Positions 6,019 to 12,727 are shown, counted from the stretch's first letter. The stretch: 13,005 bases of DNA from Gemmataceae bacterium (GCA_025056835.1 JANWVS010000011.1:1-13005), one strand, 5' to 3'. Notes: generated by a model not told the origin, from the sequence alone. Made by a program: numbers and translations.

Positions 6019-8238
6019 CTACCAACCGGATAACGGACAATCGTCTTGATGAAGAAGGAGCTCACCGTTGTGTACCAGCCGAATGCCATAGCCGCTGCTG
6101 TTCCGTAAAGGCTCAAGAAAAACTCGGATCGTCCTGCCGTCGTGTAATTGGACACAAAAATATCGTTCTCTAACAAGACCATGTGGGGTGTATACCTCGG
6201 GAAGCTCTCCATTGTGTAAGATGGTTCGAACATATCGTCCAATCAGCAGCGCAGAACCGCGATGGAGTGCAACTTCCGAACCTCGCCCAACATAATAGTC
6301 ATACACCAACTCAACGCTGCTTAGGATCACTGACGTTATGCCGATCGCAACGGCAGATCGTACATCTACTGTTCCTCGGCGGGGACGTCGCCCCGCATTG
6401 AGCGCTCTGTTTTCAGACGGAGTTAGCGGGGTACCATCGCGCCAGAAGCGTTCATTTCTGATCCTGCCATTTGACAACTCGTACTGAACGTCATAATGTG
6501 CTCCTCCTGGGTGGTTTCGATCATAGTAAACACGCAATACTCGGTCGACAGTATTCCCACTATTTGGCGCGTAGGGATCAGGCGAGCCAACCATCCGCCT
6601 TACCCACCCTGGCCATTGGTCCCGTGGGAGTTGAATCAATCCGCTCGGGTCGGTGGCCATCGTGGCCATATTCCCGACGTAGCGGTATAGGTTCGCGTCG
6701 CCGGCCAAGAAGCCCAGTGGGTCTTGCGTTGTCCAGCGGCCGGTGAACGGGTCGAGGTAGCGGGCGCGGTTGTCGTACAGGCCGGTCTCGGCGTCGAACT
6801 CGCGCGAGGCGAACAGGATCGAATTGTCAAAGAGCGGATTCGCTTGGGCCACGATGGCGCCGAAGGCATTATACGCAATCTGGTCGAGCACCACGCCGCT
6901 CTCGTCCAGCACCAGTCGCACGGAGTTCAAGTGGTCGGTCAGATACCATAGCACTCCGTCGCTTACGCTTCCGGCTCCATTGACCTCGATGCGCGCAAAG
7001 GTCTGGTCGAACTCGTCGCCGTGCAGATAGCGGGCAAGCAACTGGTTGGTGCCGTCGAGTTCTGCATAAATATCAAAATTCTCGTTGCCGACCGGCGTCG
7101 GCTTCATGTTGGTCCAGCCGTCGAGGACGTAGCGCGTCACCACCGGCACGTTCGGCCCGTCGCCGTCCCAATCGACCGCCTTCTCGATGCGGTTGCCGAA
7201 CACGTCGTACTTGTACACCGCGTAGAGCACCACCGCCCCGGTCGCGTCCCGCTTCTCGGCCAGCGTCATCTGGTTGCGGTGGTCATAGCTGTACGTCCAA
7301 CTGTCGCCGCTCACCAGATGCGTCTTGCCGACGAGGTTCCCCTCGGCGTCGTAGCTGTAGCTCCAGGTGCCGTCGGCCAAAAGACGATTGCCCGGCCCGA
7401 CCACGTAGCCGCCGCCCACCCGGTTCCCGTTGGCGTCGTAGCTGAACGTGCTGGAGACCAACTGCGACGATTCACCCGTCAACTGCCCGTCACTGTCGTA
7501 GCTGTAGTCCGTGTCACCCGTGAAGTCGGAGGTAATCTGCGACAGGAAGCCGTCCTCGTCAAACTGGTAGAGGAACTGATCGAGGATCACCCCGCCCGCG
7601 CCGCGATGCGTGATCGACGCCAGCAGTCCCTGAGCGAAGGCGTAGTCGGTCTGCGACACCAACTCCTGCAACGGCCCGGCAAAGCGGCTGATCTGTGACA
7701 ACCGATTGTCACTGTCGTAAGCCAGATCAACCCGCAGGTTCAACGCCCCGGCGGTCAGCGTCCGGCTGGCCAACAGGCCGTCGGTGTAGGTCGAGGTGAT
7801 CAGCCCGCCGAACGAGTCGGCCACCGACGTGCGTCGCCCGTCGGTGTCGTAGCCGAAGGTCAGCGTCACGCCGAACGGGTTGGTCACGCCGGTCAGCACG
7901 CCGTTATCCCAACTGAACGTGTACGCCCCGACGCCGTTGCTCGCGCTGAGCAACAGGCCGTCGCTGGCGGTGACGGTCACTTCGATCACATTGCCGCAGT
8001 CGCCGAAGCCGGGTTGGGACAGATCGAGCGTGGCCGTCGTACTGGAGGTCGTGGTCGTTTGCACCAGCTGGCCGTTGACGCGCCAATCGTACTGGAACGT
8101 GAGCGGACCAGCGTGGGTATCGACCACTTGTACCTGAAGCGTATCTGTCGTGTGGGGAGATGGATTGTCGAAGAGCAGCGAGCCGATGACGGGACCAACA
8201 TTCATAAGATCACGGCGTTCCAGTTCCTCGACGGCCAA
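6019..8238 (-). CDS. RHS/YD-repeat protein with uncharacterised C-terminal tip
   Basis: A 739-residue RHS protein as read from the TTG at 8238. Residues 1-12 carry the planctomycete surface-protein motif VEELERRDL. Residues ~13-98 form an Ig-like domain (DTLQVQVVDTHAG to EVTVTASDG). Residues ~100-400 are YD repeats (for example YDANGNRVGGGY, YSYDAEGNLVGKTHL). The RHS core follows: YLTDHLNSVRLVLDESG, SREFDAETGLYDNRARYLD, GRWTTQDPLGFLAGDANLY, ending at DPSG (about 530-533). The tip (536-739) has HPGGAHYDVQYELSNGRIRN, a hydrophobic segment (about 627-645) and a C-terminal part with HDGRTIRVFLEPLR; I recognise no toxin family. The protein is short for a complete RHS cage. The LExR motif normally sits further from the start, and a better start at 8306 is out of frame across a G6 run. 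The FGE-like gene follows after 6 bp. Confidence 0.85.
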   Translation of the reverse strand: MAVEELERRDLMNVGPVIGSLLFDNPSPHTTDTLQVQVVDTHAGPLTFQYDWRVNGQLVQTTTTSSTTATLDLSQPGFGDCGNVIEVTVTASDGLLLSASNGVGAYTFSWDNGVLTGVTNPFGVTLTFGYDTDGRRTSVADSFGGLITSTYTDGLLASRTLTAGALNLRVDLAYDSDNRLSQISRFAGPLQELVSQTDYAFAQGLLASITHRGAGGVILDQFLYQFDEDGFLSQITSDFTGDTDYSYDSDGQLTGESSQLVSSTFSYDANGNRVGGGYVVGPGNRLLADGTWSYSYDAEGNLVGKTHLVSGDSWTYSYDHRNQMTLAEKRDATGAVVLYAVYKYDVFGNRIEKAVDWDGDGPNVPVVTRYVLDGWTNMKPTPVGNENFDIYAELDGTNQLLARYLHGDEFDQTFARIEVNGAGSVSDGVLWYLTDHLNSVRLVLDESGVVLDQIAYNAFGAIVAQANPLFDNSILFASREFDAETGLYDNRARYLDPFTGRWTTQDPLGFLAGDANLYRYVGNMATMATDPSGLIQLPRDQWPGWVRRMVGSPDPYAPNSGNTVDRVLRVYYDRNHPGGAHYDVQYELSNGRIRNERFWRDGTPLTPSENRALNAGRRPRRGTVDVRSAVAIGITSVILSSVELVYDYYVGRGSEVALHRGSALLIGRYVRTILHNGELPEVYTPHGLVRERYFCVQLHDGRTIRVFLEPLRNSSGYGIRLVHNGELLLHQDDCPLSGW
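6636..6819 (-). repeat. RHS core repeat, copy C
   Basis: Third copy of the repeat, lying inside the full RHS gene at the core end just before the tip. The DPSGL-coding end at about 6641 marks the switch from conserved core DNA to the AT-richer tip DNA. This is where recombination with the orphan cassette could exchange tips. Confidence 0.85.
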
Positions 8239-8319
8239 ACGGGCACGCCTGACTAGCCGAGAGAATTTACCCCCCTACCACCAGTGTACAAATGCTTCGG
8301 CAACATGAGGAAGTCCTTT
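8239..8319 (-). promoter_or_regulatory. Probable true 5' end of the RHS gene: RBS, ATG and G6 frameshift site
   Basis: On the minus strand AAAGGA (8319-8314) lies seven bases before an ATG (8306-8304). That ATG opens a frame MLPKHLYTGGRG which reaches a run of six G (8275-8270) and stops at TAG soon after. The RHS frame itself is open from just after a TAG at 8277-8275 and reads GKFSRLVRRARLAVEELERR into the annotated protein. One extra G, or a -1 slip on the run, joins the two into a typical planctomycete basic N-terminus before the LExR motif. The bases are read directly; the joining is inference. Confidence 0.6.
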
Positions 8320-8362
8320 CGCAGAAGTGATGCCCAAAAAACGGGCTAACGCTATTGACTAG

Positions 8363-8392
8363 AAAGTAACTGGGTTGCTCCTCGGTTGTCAA
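8363..8392 (-). promoter_or_regulatory. Candidate promoter of the RHS gene
   Basis: On the minus strand TTGACA (8392-8387) is followed after 18 bases by TACTTT (8368-8363). It would start transcription about 50 bases before the ATG at 8306. A second TTGACA lies 22 bases further upstream (8414-8409). The leader includes a small hairpin with arms GCCC and GGGC around a T-rich loop (about 8332-8346). Inferred from consensus only. Confidence 0.4.
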
Positions 8393-8405
8393 GCAAAAGA
8401 AGGAA

Positions 8406-8666
8406 AAATGTCAAACCGGCAAACCGCCGGCTACCATCGGCACCTCGACAACGCCTGGGCCTTCCCCGACCGCTTCGGCGTCAGCTGTGGTGACGCTTGA
8501 CGTCACCAACGCGGGCCGCTTGGCCCGGGACGACGCCCACAGCGTGGGACACGACCGGACGCTGACCGTGGCCGCGGCGGACGGCGTGCCGGCCAACGAT
8601 GGGCTTGGCCGGTGTACGCGTATTTTCTTTAGGGTGCCGTCATTCAGAACCTGCCTGGTCAGATGA
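8406..8666 (+). pseudogene. Fragment of a cadherin-like/tandem-domain surface protein
   Basis: The plus-strand frame ending in TGA at 8664-8666 contains VTLDVTNAGRLARDDAHSVG, followed by HDRTLTVAAADGVPANDG. This matches the repeated linker of large planctomycete surface proteins with cadherin-like (VCBS/tandem-95) domains, where the usual form is ARDDxYSVxHDRTLTVAAxxGVLAND. The preceding codons encode a Thr/Pro/Ser-rich stretch. After ANDG the translation leaves the family and stops within about 20 residues. There is no ribosome binding site or proper start, and one short linker is not a functional protein. It is a decayed remnant, in the opposite orientation to the RHS gene and upstream of it. 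The upstream limit is uncertain because the low-complexity part could be out-of-frame noise. Confidence 0.6.
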
Positions 8667-8804
8667 ACGGCGCGTGGTGCTATGCACGAAACCCGGCCAT
8701 ACCACATCCGTCATGCTCAAGATCAATTTCACGCTGAACATCTCCAAATAGAGGCGACGTCCCGAAAATTGAGGTACAGCCGTTTTTTCTGCCGATCGAT
8801 TCAC
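8667..8804. other. Intergenic region upstream of the DUF1559 gene
   Basis: No gene is visible. A short plus-strand frame (8713-8751) encodes only MLKINFTLNISK with no ribosome binding site, so I do not call it. The composition becomes more AT-rich toward the promoter at 8805. Confidence 0.35.
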
Positions 8805-8832
8805 TTGCGATTTAGGCGGACTAGGTTATAAT
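8805..8832 (+). promoter_or_regulatory. Sigma-70-type promoter of the DUF1559 gene
   Basis: TTGCGA (8805-8810) is followed after 16 bases by a perfect TATAAT (8827-8832). This gives a leader of about 45 bases before the ATG at 8884. A short inverted repeat, AGGAATTTCCT (8840-8850), lies at the predicted transcription start and could bind a regulator. GGAGA (8873-8877) is a weak ribosome binding site. This is the clearest promoter in the window. Confidence 0.65.
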
Positions 8833-8883
8833 GTTTCGAAGGAATTTCCTCATCTTTTTTTCGTACCTTAACGGAGACGAGTC

Positions 8884-9759
8884 ATGATGCATCGGTTGTC
8901 GCGGCGCGGGTTCACGTTAATCGAGTTGCTGGTCGTTATTGCCATTATCGCCATCTTGATTGGCTTGCTGCTGCCGGCGGTGCAGAAAGTGCGCGAGGCA
9001 GCGGCCCGGACGCAATGTACCAACAATCTCAAACAGCTCGGTCTGGCCATGCAGGGCCATCACGACGCGCTGGGTGTTTTTCCCTCCGGCGGCGAAGGCT
9101 GGTGGTTCCCGCCCGACTACGTCGCTCTCGGTCAACCAGCGACGAAAGAGAGGCAACGCGCCGGCTGGGGGTTTGCCATTCTTCCTTACCTTGAGCAACA
9201 ACAGATCTACACTGGTTCCAATGTGGGGAGCATTGCCGCTGCCCAACAGCAAGCGATCAGTGCGGTGATTCCCGTTTTTTACTGCCCGTCGCGCCGCAAT
9301 CCGGCCGCCTTGCCCGCCGTTGGGAACTGGTATCCGCCTAGCGGCACGTTCCCGCACGGGACGATGGACTATGCCGCCAGCAATCTCGACAACACCGGCG
9401 TCGTGGCCTATCGCGTTTGTAAGCGCATAGCCGACGTGACCGACGGCACGTCGAACACCCTGATGATCGGCGACAAGCGGCTCGATCTCATGAACATCGG
9501 CAACTATCAAGGCGACGACAACGAAGGCTACACCTGCGGGTGGGACCATGATGCCGAGCGATCGGTCAACGTCCTACCGATGCCCGATTCGAGAAACTGG
9601 GGTTGGGGTGAACTGCGCTTCGGCTCGTCGCACCCCGGCGGCTTTATGGCCGTGTTCGTCGACGGCTCGGTCCGCCGCATTCCTTACGGCATCAGCGGCA
9701 CGATCTTTTCGTACTTGGGCCAGATTGCCGATGGCCAGGTGATTCCGACGGAGTGGTAA
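8884..9759 (+). CDS. DUF1559 domain protein with prepilin-type N-terminus
   Basis: A 291-residue member of the DUF1559 family, which is strongly expanded in Planctomycetota. The N-terminus is a classic type IV prepilin/pseudopilin leader: basic MMHRLSRRG, cleavage expected after Gly9, then [20 protein letters not shown] and an amphipathic helix ([20 protein letters not shown]). The DUF1559 body follows, with [19 protein letters not shown] and the C-terminal [20 protein letters not shown]. Pseudopilin assembly or a cell-surface role is inferred from the leader; the cellular function of the family is not established. Two ATG codons (8884 and 8887) are possible, and I kept the first. A good promoter precedes it and a small lipoprotein gene follows after a stem-loop, a pairing common in this phylum. 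Length is in the normal range for the family. Confidence 0.95.
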   Translation: MMHRLSRRGFTLIELLVVIAIIAILIGLLLPAVQKVREAAARTQCTNNLKQLGLAMQGHHDALGVFPSGGEGWWFPPDYVALGQPATKERQRAGWGFAILPYLEQQQIYTGSNVGSIAAAQQQAISAVIPVFYCPSRRNPAALPAVGNWYPPSGTFPHGTMDYAASNLDNTGVVAYRVCKRIADVTDGTSNTLMIGDKRLDLMNIGNYQGDDNEGYTCGWDHDAERSVNVLPMPDSRNWGWGELRFGSSHPGGFMAVFVDGSVRRIPYGISGTIFSYLGQIADGQVIPTEW

Positions 9760-9797
9760 TCCAACCGGCTGCGATCAGCGGTTTTGTGAATCCGATG

Positions 9798-9834
9798 ACG
9801 GCGGAGCGGCCATCGTCTCCGCCGTGGTCATTTT
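9798..9834 (+). terminator. Stem-loop between DUF1559 gene and lipoprotein gene
   Basis: A perfect 9-bp stem (ACGGCGGAG 9798-9806 with CTCCGCCGT 9817-9825) encloses a 10-base loop and is followed, after five bases, by TTTT (9831-9834). The T-tract is short, so it may be a partial terminator or attenuator that lowers expression of the downstream lipoprotein, or an mRNA-stabilising structure. Confidence 0.5.
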
Positions 9835-9854
9835 GTCGCCGAGGTGTCTCGCTT

Positions 9855-10298
9855 ATGCGACCGAGCTTTGCGTTCGCTTCCGTGGCCATGGTGTTCGCCG
9901 CCCTGTTTGTGCTCGCGGGTTGCGGCGACAGTGGTCCGCCCAAATCTGTCGTGAAGGGGCGCTTGACGGAGGGCGGCAAGCCGTTGCAAGTGAAAACGAC
10001 AGAGACCGGCGCCGGCGAGCTGTTGATGCTCTGGCTTCAGCACGTCGAACCCGGCAAGTCAGCCGAGAAGTATTACGCCCAGCGCATCAACGAAGACGGC
10101 AGCTTCGAGCTTAAGGGCGGCGACAATCGCGGCGTGCCCCAGGGACGCTACAAAGTCTGCATCGTCTGGTGGGAAAAAGGCCCCGGCACGAAAGACTTGC
10201 TCAAAGGCAAGTTCGACGAGAAAAACTCGAAAATCGTACGCGACATTCCGCCGCCGGGGGGAGAATTAGCGATCGATCTCAGCAATCCGGAAGGCTGA
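9855..10298 (+). CDS. Small lipoprotein, carboxypeptidase-regulatory-like domain
   Basis: A 147-residue predicted lipoprotein. From the ATG at 9855 it has a signal peptide ending in the lipobox LAGC (20-23), with Cys23 as the lipidated residue, followed by GDSGPP. The frame is open back to 9753, but only the start at 9855 puts the signal peptide at the N-terminus; GAGGTG (9841-9846) is a possible ribosome binding site. The rest looks like a single beta-sandwich domain of the type often annotated carboxypeptidase regulatory-like or transthyretin-like in planctomycetes: VVKGRLTEGGKPL near the start, INEDGSFELKG in the middle and VPQGRYKVCIVWW before a Lys-rich, charged C-terminus. Such proteins commonly follow DUF1559 genes. 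A surface or periplasmic structural role is likely, with no enzymatic motif visible. Confidence 0.85.
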   Translation: MRPSFAFASVAMVFAALFVLAGCGDSGPPKSVVKGRLTEGGKPLQVKTTETGAGELLMLWLQHVEPGKSAEKYYAQRINEDGSFELKGGDNRGVPQGRYKVCIVWWEKGPGTKDLLKGKFDEKNSKIVRDIPPPGGELAIDLSNPEG

Positions 10299-10572
10299 TC
10301 TCCTCGGGGCATTCCGCGGCAGGCTTCGGACGCGCACCAACGCCGCGGGCCGTTGTCCGGGTTGTCCCCGGCGGTTAACCTGGACAAGGGAATTTCGAAG
10401 GGCAACCGGGCTGTGCGATTGTGCCCGTGGTTCTTATATGTCGGTGGTCAACCGGCCCGGCTCGGTCGGGAAACAACGACGTGCGCCGCAAGTGAACGGT
10501 GCTGCAACGCGAACGGGACGGAAACTCGTCTTGTGTTCGCACGGAACTATCGCTATCGTGCTGCCGCTTCCG
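10299..10572. other. Intergenic region before the DUF2752 gene
   Basis: No convincing gene on either strand. The DUF2752 frame stays open back to 10438, but the extra translation is Arg/Gly-rich without family features. A small GC-rich hairpin (CCGGG/CCCGG around 10357-10371) lacks a T-tract. A weak promoter-like pair, TTGTGT (10531-10536) and TATCGT (10554-10559) with 17 bases between, would start transcription only a few bases before the ATG at 10573, giving an almost leaderless message. Confidence 0.35.
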
Positions 10573-11091
10573 ATGAATGACGACACGCCGATGCCTGTCG
10601 CGACGCTGGCATCCGCCGACCCGCGGCTGAGTGGGCGTCAGTCTCGCCGACCGTTGCCCTGGTGGGTGCGTCTTGGTCTGGTGGCGATCGTGCTGGGTTG
10701 GCTCGGCGTCTTCGCCGTTGCGTGGAAGCTCGATCCGTACCTCGGCGGCAAGGTGTGGCTCGAAGGCACCCATCGGCAGATGGGGCTGCCGGATTGTACC
10801 TTCAAGACGCTATCCGGCCTGCCGTGCCCGTCGTGCGGCATGACGAGTAGTTTCGCGTTGCTGGTCCGGGGCGACCTGGTCAACGCGGTGCGGGCCAACT
10901 TGGTCGGCGTGGGGCTGGCGCTTCTGGGACTGGCGATGATCCCGTGGGGCTTGCTCAGCGCCTGGCAGGCACGGTGGTTGGGGTTTCGCAAACTCGAACC
11001 GGTGCTGCTGAAGGCCGTGGTCATTTTCATGGTGGCCATGTTCAGCCGCTGGGGGATCGTGTTGCTTTGGGGTTGGCTCGGGCGCACCTGA
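10573..11091 (+). CDS. DUF2752 membrane protein
   Basis: A 172-residue membrane protein of the DUF2752 family, whose function is not established. From the ATG at 10573 a polar N-terminus of about 35 residues is followed by a first helix (LGLVAIVLGWLGVFAVAW). Then comes the signature region: LPDCTFKTLSGLPCPSCGMT with SSFALLVRGDLVNAVRANLV, where the CPSCGMT motif and the GDLxxAxxxN pattern define the family. Two more hydrophobic helices and WGWLGRT at the end complete it. The three cysteines could bind a metal or form a redox pair; this is inference. Starting at 10573 rather than 10438 fits the usual length of the family. The next gene starts 39 bp downstream on the same strand and may be co-transcribed. 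Confidence 0.85.
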   Translation: MNDDTPMPVATLASADPRLSGRQSRRPLPWWVRLGLVAIVLGWLGVFAVAWKLDPYLGGKVWLEGTHRQMGLPDCTFKTLSGLPCPSCGMTSSFALLVRGDLVNAVRANLVGVGLALLGLAMIPWGLLSAWQARWLGFRKLEPVLLKAVVIFMVAMFSRWGIVLLWGWLGRT

Positions 11092-11130
11092 CTGCCGCAC
11101 CCACCGACCCGCACTCAAGGAGGAGTCGCC

Positions 11131-11817
11131 ATGGCTGCCCGATCCGACCTGCGCCGCTGGCGCTGGGTGGCGTTTTTGCTCGGCACGCTCGGGGTGTCGT
11201 TCGGATGCACGCCGGCGACGCTGTCCTTGCTCTTTCTTCCTTTCACCGACGACCGCATCCCGCCCAAATGCCACCTTGCCAAGAATAAGGAAGTGACGCT
11301 TTGCATCACGACGTCGTCGACCGCCCTGGAAACGCGGCCCGACCTGATCCCGGCGGAGCAAGAACTCGCCGAATTGTTGGCCCAGCAACTCCGCCAGGCC
11401 GCTGTGGAAAATAAAGAAAAGATCAAGGTCGTCCCCCCGTCCAGGGTTCGTTCTTTCCTCCAAAGCGGCGAAGCATCGGGCCGCGCGTTGAGCGATGTCG
11501 GCAAGCAGTTCAAAGCCGACTACGTCATCAGCCTCGAAATCGCCAGCATGTCGTTATACGAGCGCGGCAGCCAGCAGATGCTATTTCGCGGCAACACCGA
11601 GATCAAGGTCAGCGTTATCGACGTCGCCAAACCGGCGGGCGAAGGTACCATCTTCACTGAAACGTATCGCCGTGAGTTCCCTCTGAATCATCCCTTGGAA
11701 GTGACGGATGCCCGCGACGTGCCGCTCTTTCGCCAACGCTTCCTCGGCGCCGTCGCCACCGACATCGCGCGCATGTTCACCCCCTATCCCAGTAACCGGC
11801 GGCATCTCATGGAGTAG
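11131..11817 (+). CDS. Exported protein, possibly lipoprotein, with CsgG/LpoB-like fold pattern
   Basis: A 228-residue protein that I cannot assign firmly. The start is strongly supported by AAGGAGGAG (11117-11125) five bases before the ATG. The N-terminus is an export signal (RRWRW then VAFLLGTLGVSFGC). Cys26 could be lipidated, but the residue three before it is Ser, so the lipobox is imperfect. The body has a segment with IPAEQELAELLAQQLRQA, then KIKVVPPSRVRSFLQS, FKADYVISLEIASMSLY, and strands with FRGNTEIKVSVIDVAKP. A helix, then a 'V(V)PPSRV' strand, then 'ADYVI' is the order seen in periplasmic CsgG/LpoB/TolB-N-like domains. That relationship is inferred from pattern only. It follows the DUF2752 gene by 39 bp and converges on moaC. 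Confidence 0.7.
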   Translation: MAARSDLRRWRWVAFLLGTLGVSFGCTPATLSLLFLPFTDDRIPPKCHLAKNKEVTLCITTSSTALETRPDLIPAEQELAELLAQQLRQAAVENKEKIKVVPPSRVRSFLQSGEASGRALSDVGKQFKADYVISLEIASMSLYERGSQQMLFRGNTEIKVSVIDVAKPAGEGTIFTETYRREFPLNHPLEVTDARDVPLFRQRFLGAVATDIARMFTPYPSNRRHLME

Positions 11818-11832
11818 ACAGGTGCGCCGCAC

Positions 11833-11861
11833 AAAAAGGGACGGCCTGGGCCGGACCAGGC
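11833..11861. terminator. Stem-loop in the convergent gap between 11131 gene and moaC
   Basis: A 6-bp stem (GCCTGG 11844-11849 with CCAGGC 11856-11861) encloses a 6-base loop. On the minus strand it is followed after six bases by five T (11837-11833), as expected for a terminator of moaC. The stem is short and the T-tract is offset, so confidence is moderate; no T-tract serves the plus strand. Confidence 0.4.
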
Positions 11862-11869
11862 AACATGGC

Positions 11870-12343
11870 TCAACTGCGTCGCCAGTCTCCGCTCGTGCCT
11901 CCCGACTTGGCTTCCAGGCGGATTTGCTCAATGACGATGCCTCGGTCGACGGCCTTGCACATGTCATAGATCGTCAGTGCCGCCACGCTCACGGCCGTCA
12001 AGGCTTCCATTTCCACCCCGGTGCGGCCCCAGACTCGAACCGTCGCGGCGATGCGCACCGCGTCGGTGCCTTCGAAAGTAAAATCCACCGCGGCTGAGGT
12101 AATCGGCAACGGATGACAAAGCGGAATCAGTTCCCCCGTCCGTTTGGCCGCCTGGATCCCCGCCAGACGCGCCACCTCGAGCACATCCCCCTTGGCCATT
12201 CGGCGGTCGCGGATCAGCTGCACCGTGGCGGGCTGCAAGCGCACCAGGCCGCTGGCGCGGGCCTCGCGCAGCGATTCTGGTTTTTGGCTCGTGTCGACCA
12301 TGCGGCTGGCGCCCTGGTCGTCGAAATGCGTCAGCACGTTCAT
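11870..12343 (-). CDS. moaC: Cyclic pyranopterin monophosphate synthase MoaC
   Basis: MoaC converts the 3',8-cyclo-GTP product of MoaA into cyclic pyranopterin monophosphate in molybdenum cofactor synthesis, in the cytoplasm. From the ATG at 12343 the protein is 157 residues and starts [11 protein letters not shown], aligning with the E. coli protein from its first residues. Family motifs are MVD (15-17), KGDV (51-54), AGIQAAKRT (61-69), LIPLCHPL (72-79) and [20 protein letters not shown] (109-128) then CKAVD. The expected active-site residues are present: Lys51, His77, Asp127 and Lys130. GAGG precedes this ATG by five bases. An in-frame ATG at 12400 would add 19 residues without family homology or ribosome binding site. 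No other molybdenum cofactor gene is visible in the window, so the gene stands alone here. Confidence 0.97.
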   Translation of the reverse strand: MNVLTHFDDQGASRMVDTSQKPESLREARASGLVRLQPATVQLIRDRRMAKGDVLEVARLAGIQAAKRTGELIPLCHPLPITSAAVDFTFEGTDAVRIAATVRVWGRTGVEMEALTAVSVAALTIYDMCKAVDRGIVIEQIRLEAKSGGTSGDWRRS

Positions 12344-12431
12344 CACCGCCTCGCGCCCCGGCAGTCGTTCGACTTGCTCTAACCAATCGCCACTCGACAT
12401 TGTAAGGAGCCGGAAGCGTCAACGACCACGT

Positions 12432-12445
12432 CGCTCCAGCGCTCG
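12432..12445. repeat. Inverted repeat, left arm
   Basis: CGCTCCAGCGCTCG here is the exact reverse complement of CGAGCGCTGGAGCG at 12728-12741. The arms enclose 282 bases of non-coding DNA that contains the terminator. No transposase or target duplication is visible. Confidence 0.6.
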
Positions 12446-12478
12446 CCGGCGCCGCTGCGGCGTCGGGTGGACGTGCGC

Positions 12479-12516
12479 AAAAAAATAGCGGCGACGCAGC
12501 CCTGCATCACCGCTAT
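12479..12516 (-). terminator. Strong Rho-independent terminator
   Basis: On the minus strand a 14-bp stem begins with ATAGCGG (12516-12510) pairing with CCGCTAT (12491-12485). It continues with seven more pairs, two of them G-T, around a GGGC loop, and runs straight into seven T (12485-12479). It ends transcription of the gene at the right edge (stop at 12755) about 230 bases after its stop codon, and insulates moaC from it. Confidence 0.8.
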
Positions 12517-12727
12517 CCCTCAGGTTGGTCAACTCAAATCGGCTGTTCGGCAAGGTGAGACGGCATCCTGCCTCGCATTTTGGGTCGGACCACCCCTTGG
12601 CAACAGTCGTAGGTATCGGCGTTCTGCGTCGAAAACTTCAACTTTCTCCAAAAATCTCAACCACGGTCGGAACCGGGGCGCCAGCCGGCATCGTGGGACA
12701 CGGGCCGCGACAAAGGTGCCTCGCGGT

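Noticed and set aside
3331..6819. CRISPR-like or transposon-end interpretation of the repeated blocks
   Set aside because: The repeats are over 100 bases long, few, unevenly spaced and encode RHS core; no spacer pattern, transposase or terminal repeats are present.
7021..7698. 225-codon plus-strand frame opposite the RHS YD repeats
   Set aside because: Antisense shadow of repeated YD codons; Val/Arg/Ala-rich translation with no family features and no ribosome binding site.
8411..8707. 98-codon minus-strand frame between the RHS gene and the DUF1559 gene
   Set aside because: The opposite strand carries the recognisable cadherin-like linker, so this frame is its shadow.
8917..9549. 210-codon minus-strand frame inside the DUF1559 gene
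   Set aside because: Lies wholly antisense to a certain gene and shows no domain.
9753..9854. Upstream start for the small lipoprotein
   Set aside because: It would place 34 residues before the signal peptide and include the stem-loop in the coding region.
10438..10572. Upstream start for the DUF2752 protein
   Set aside because: The added 45 residues have no family homology and would make the protein longer than usual.
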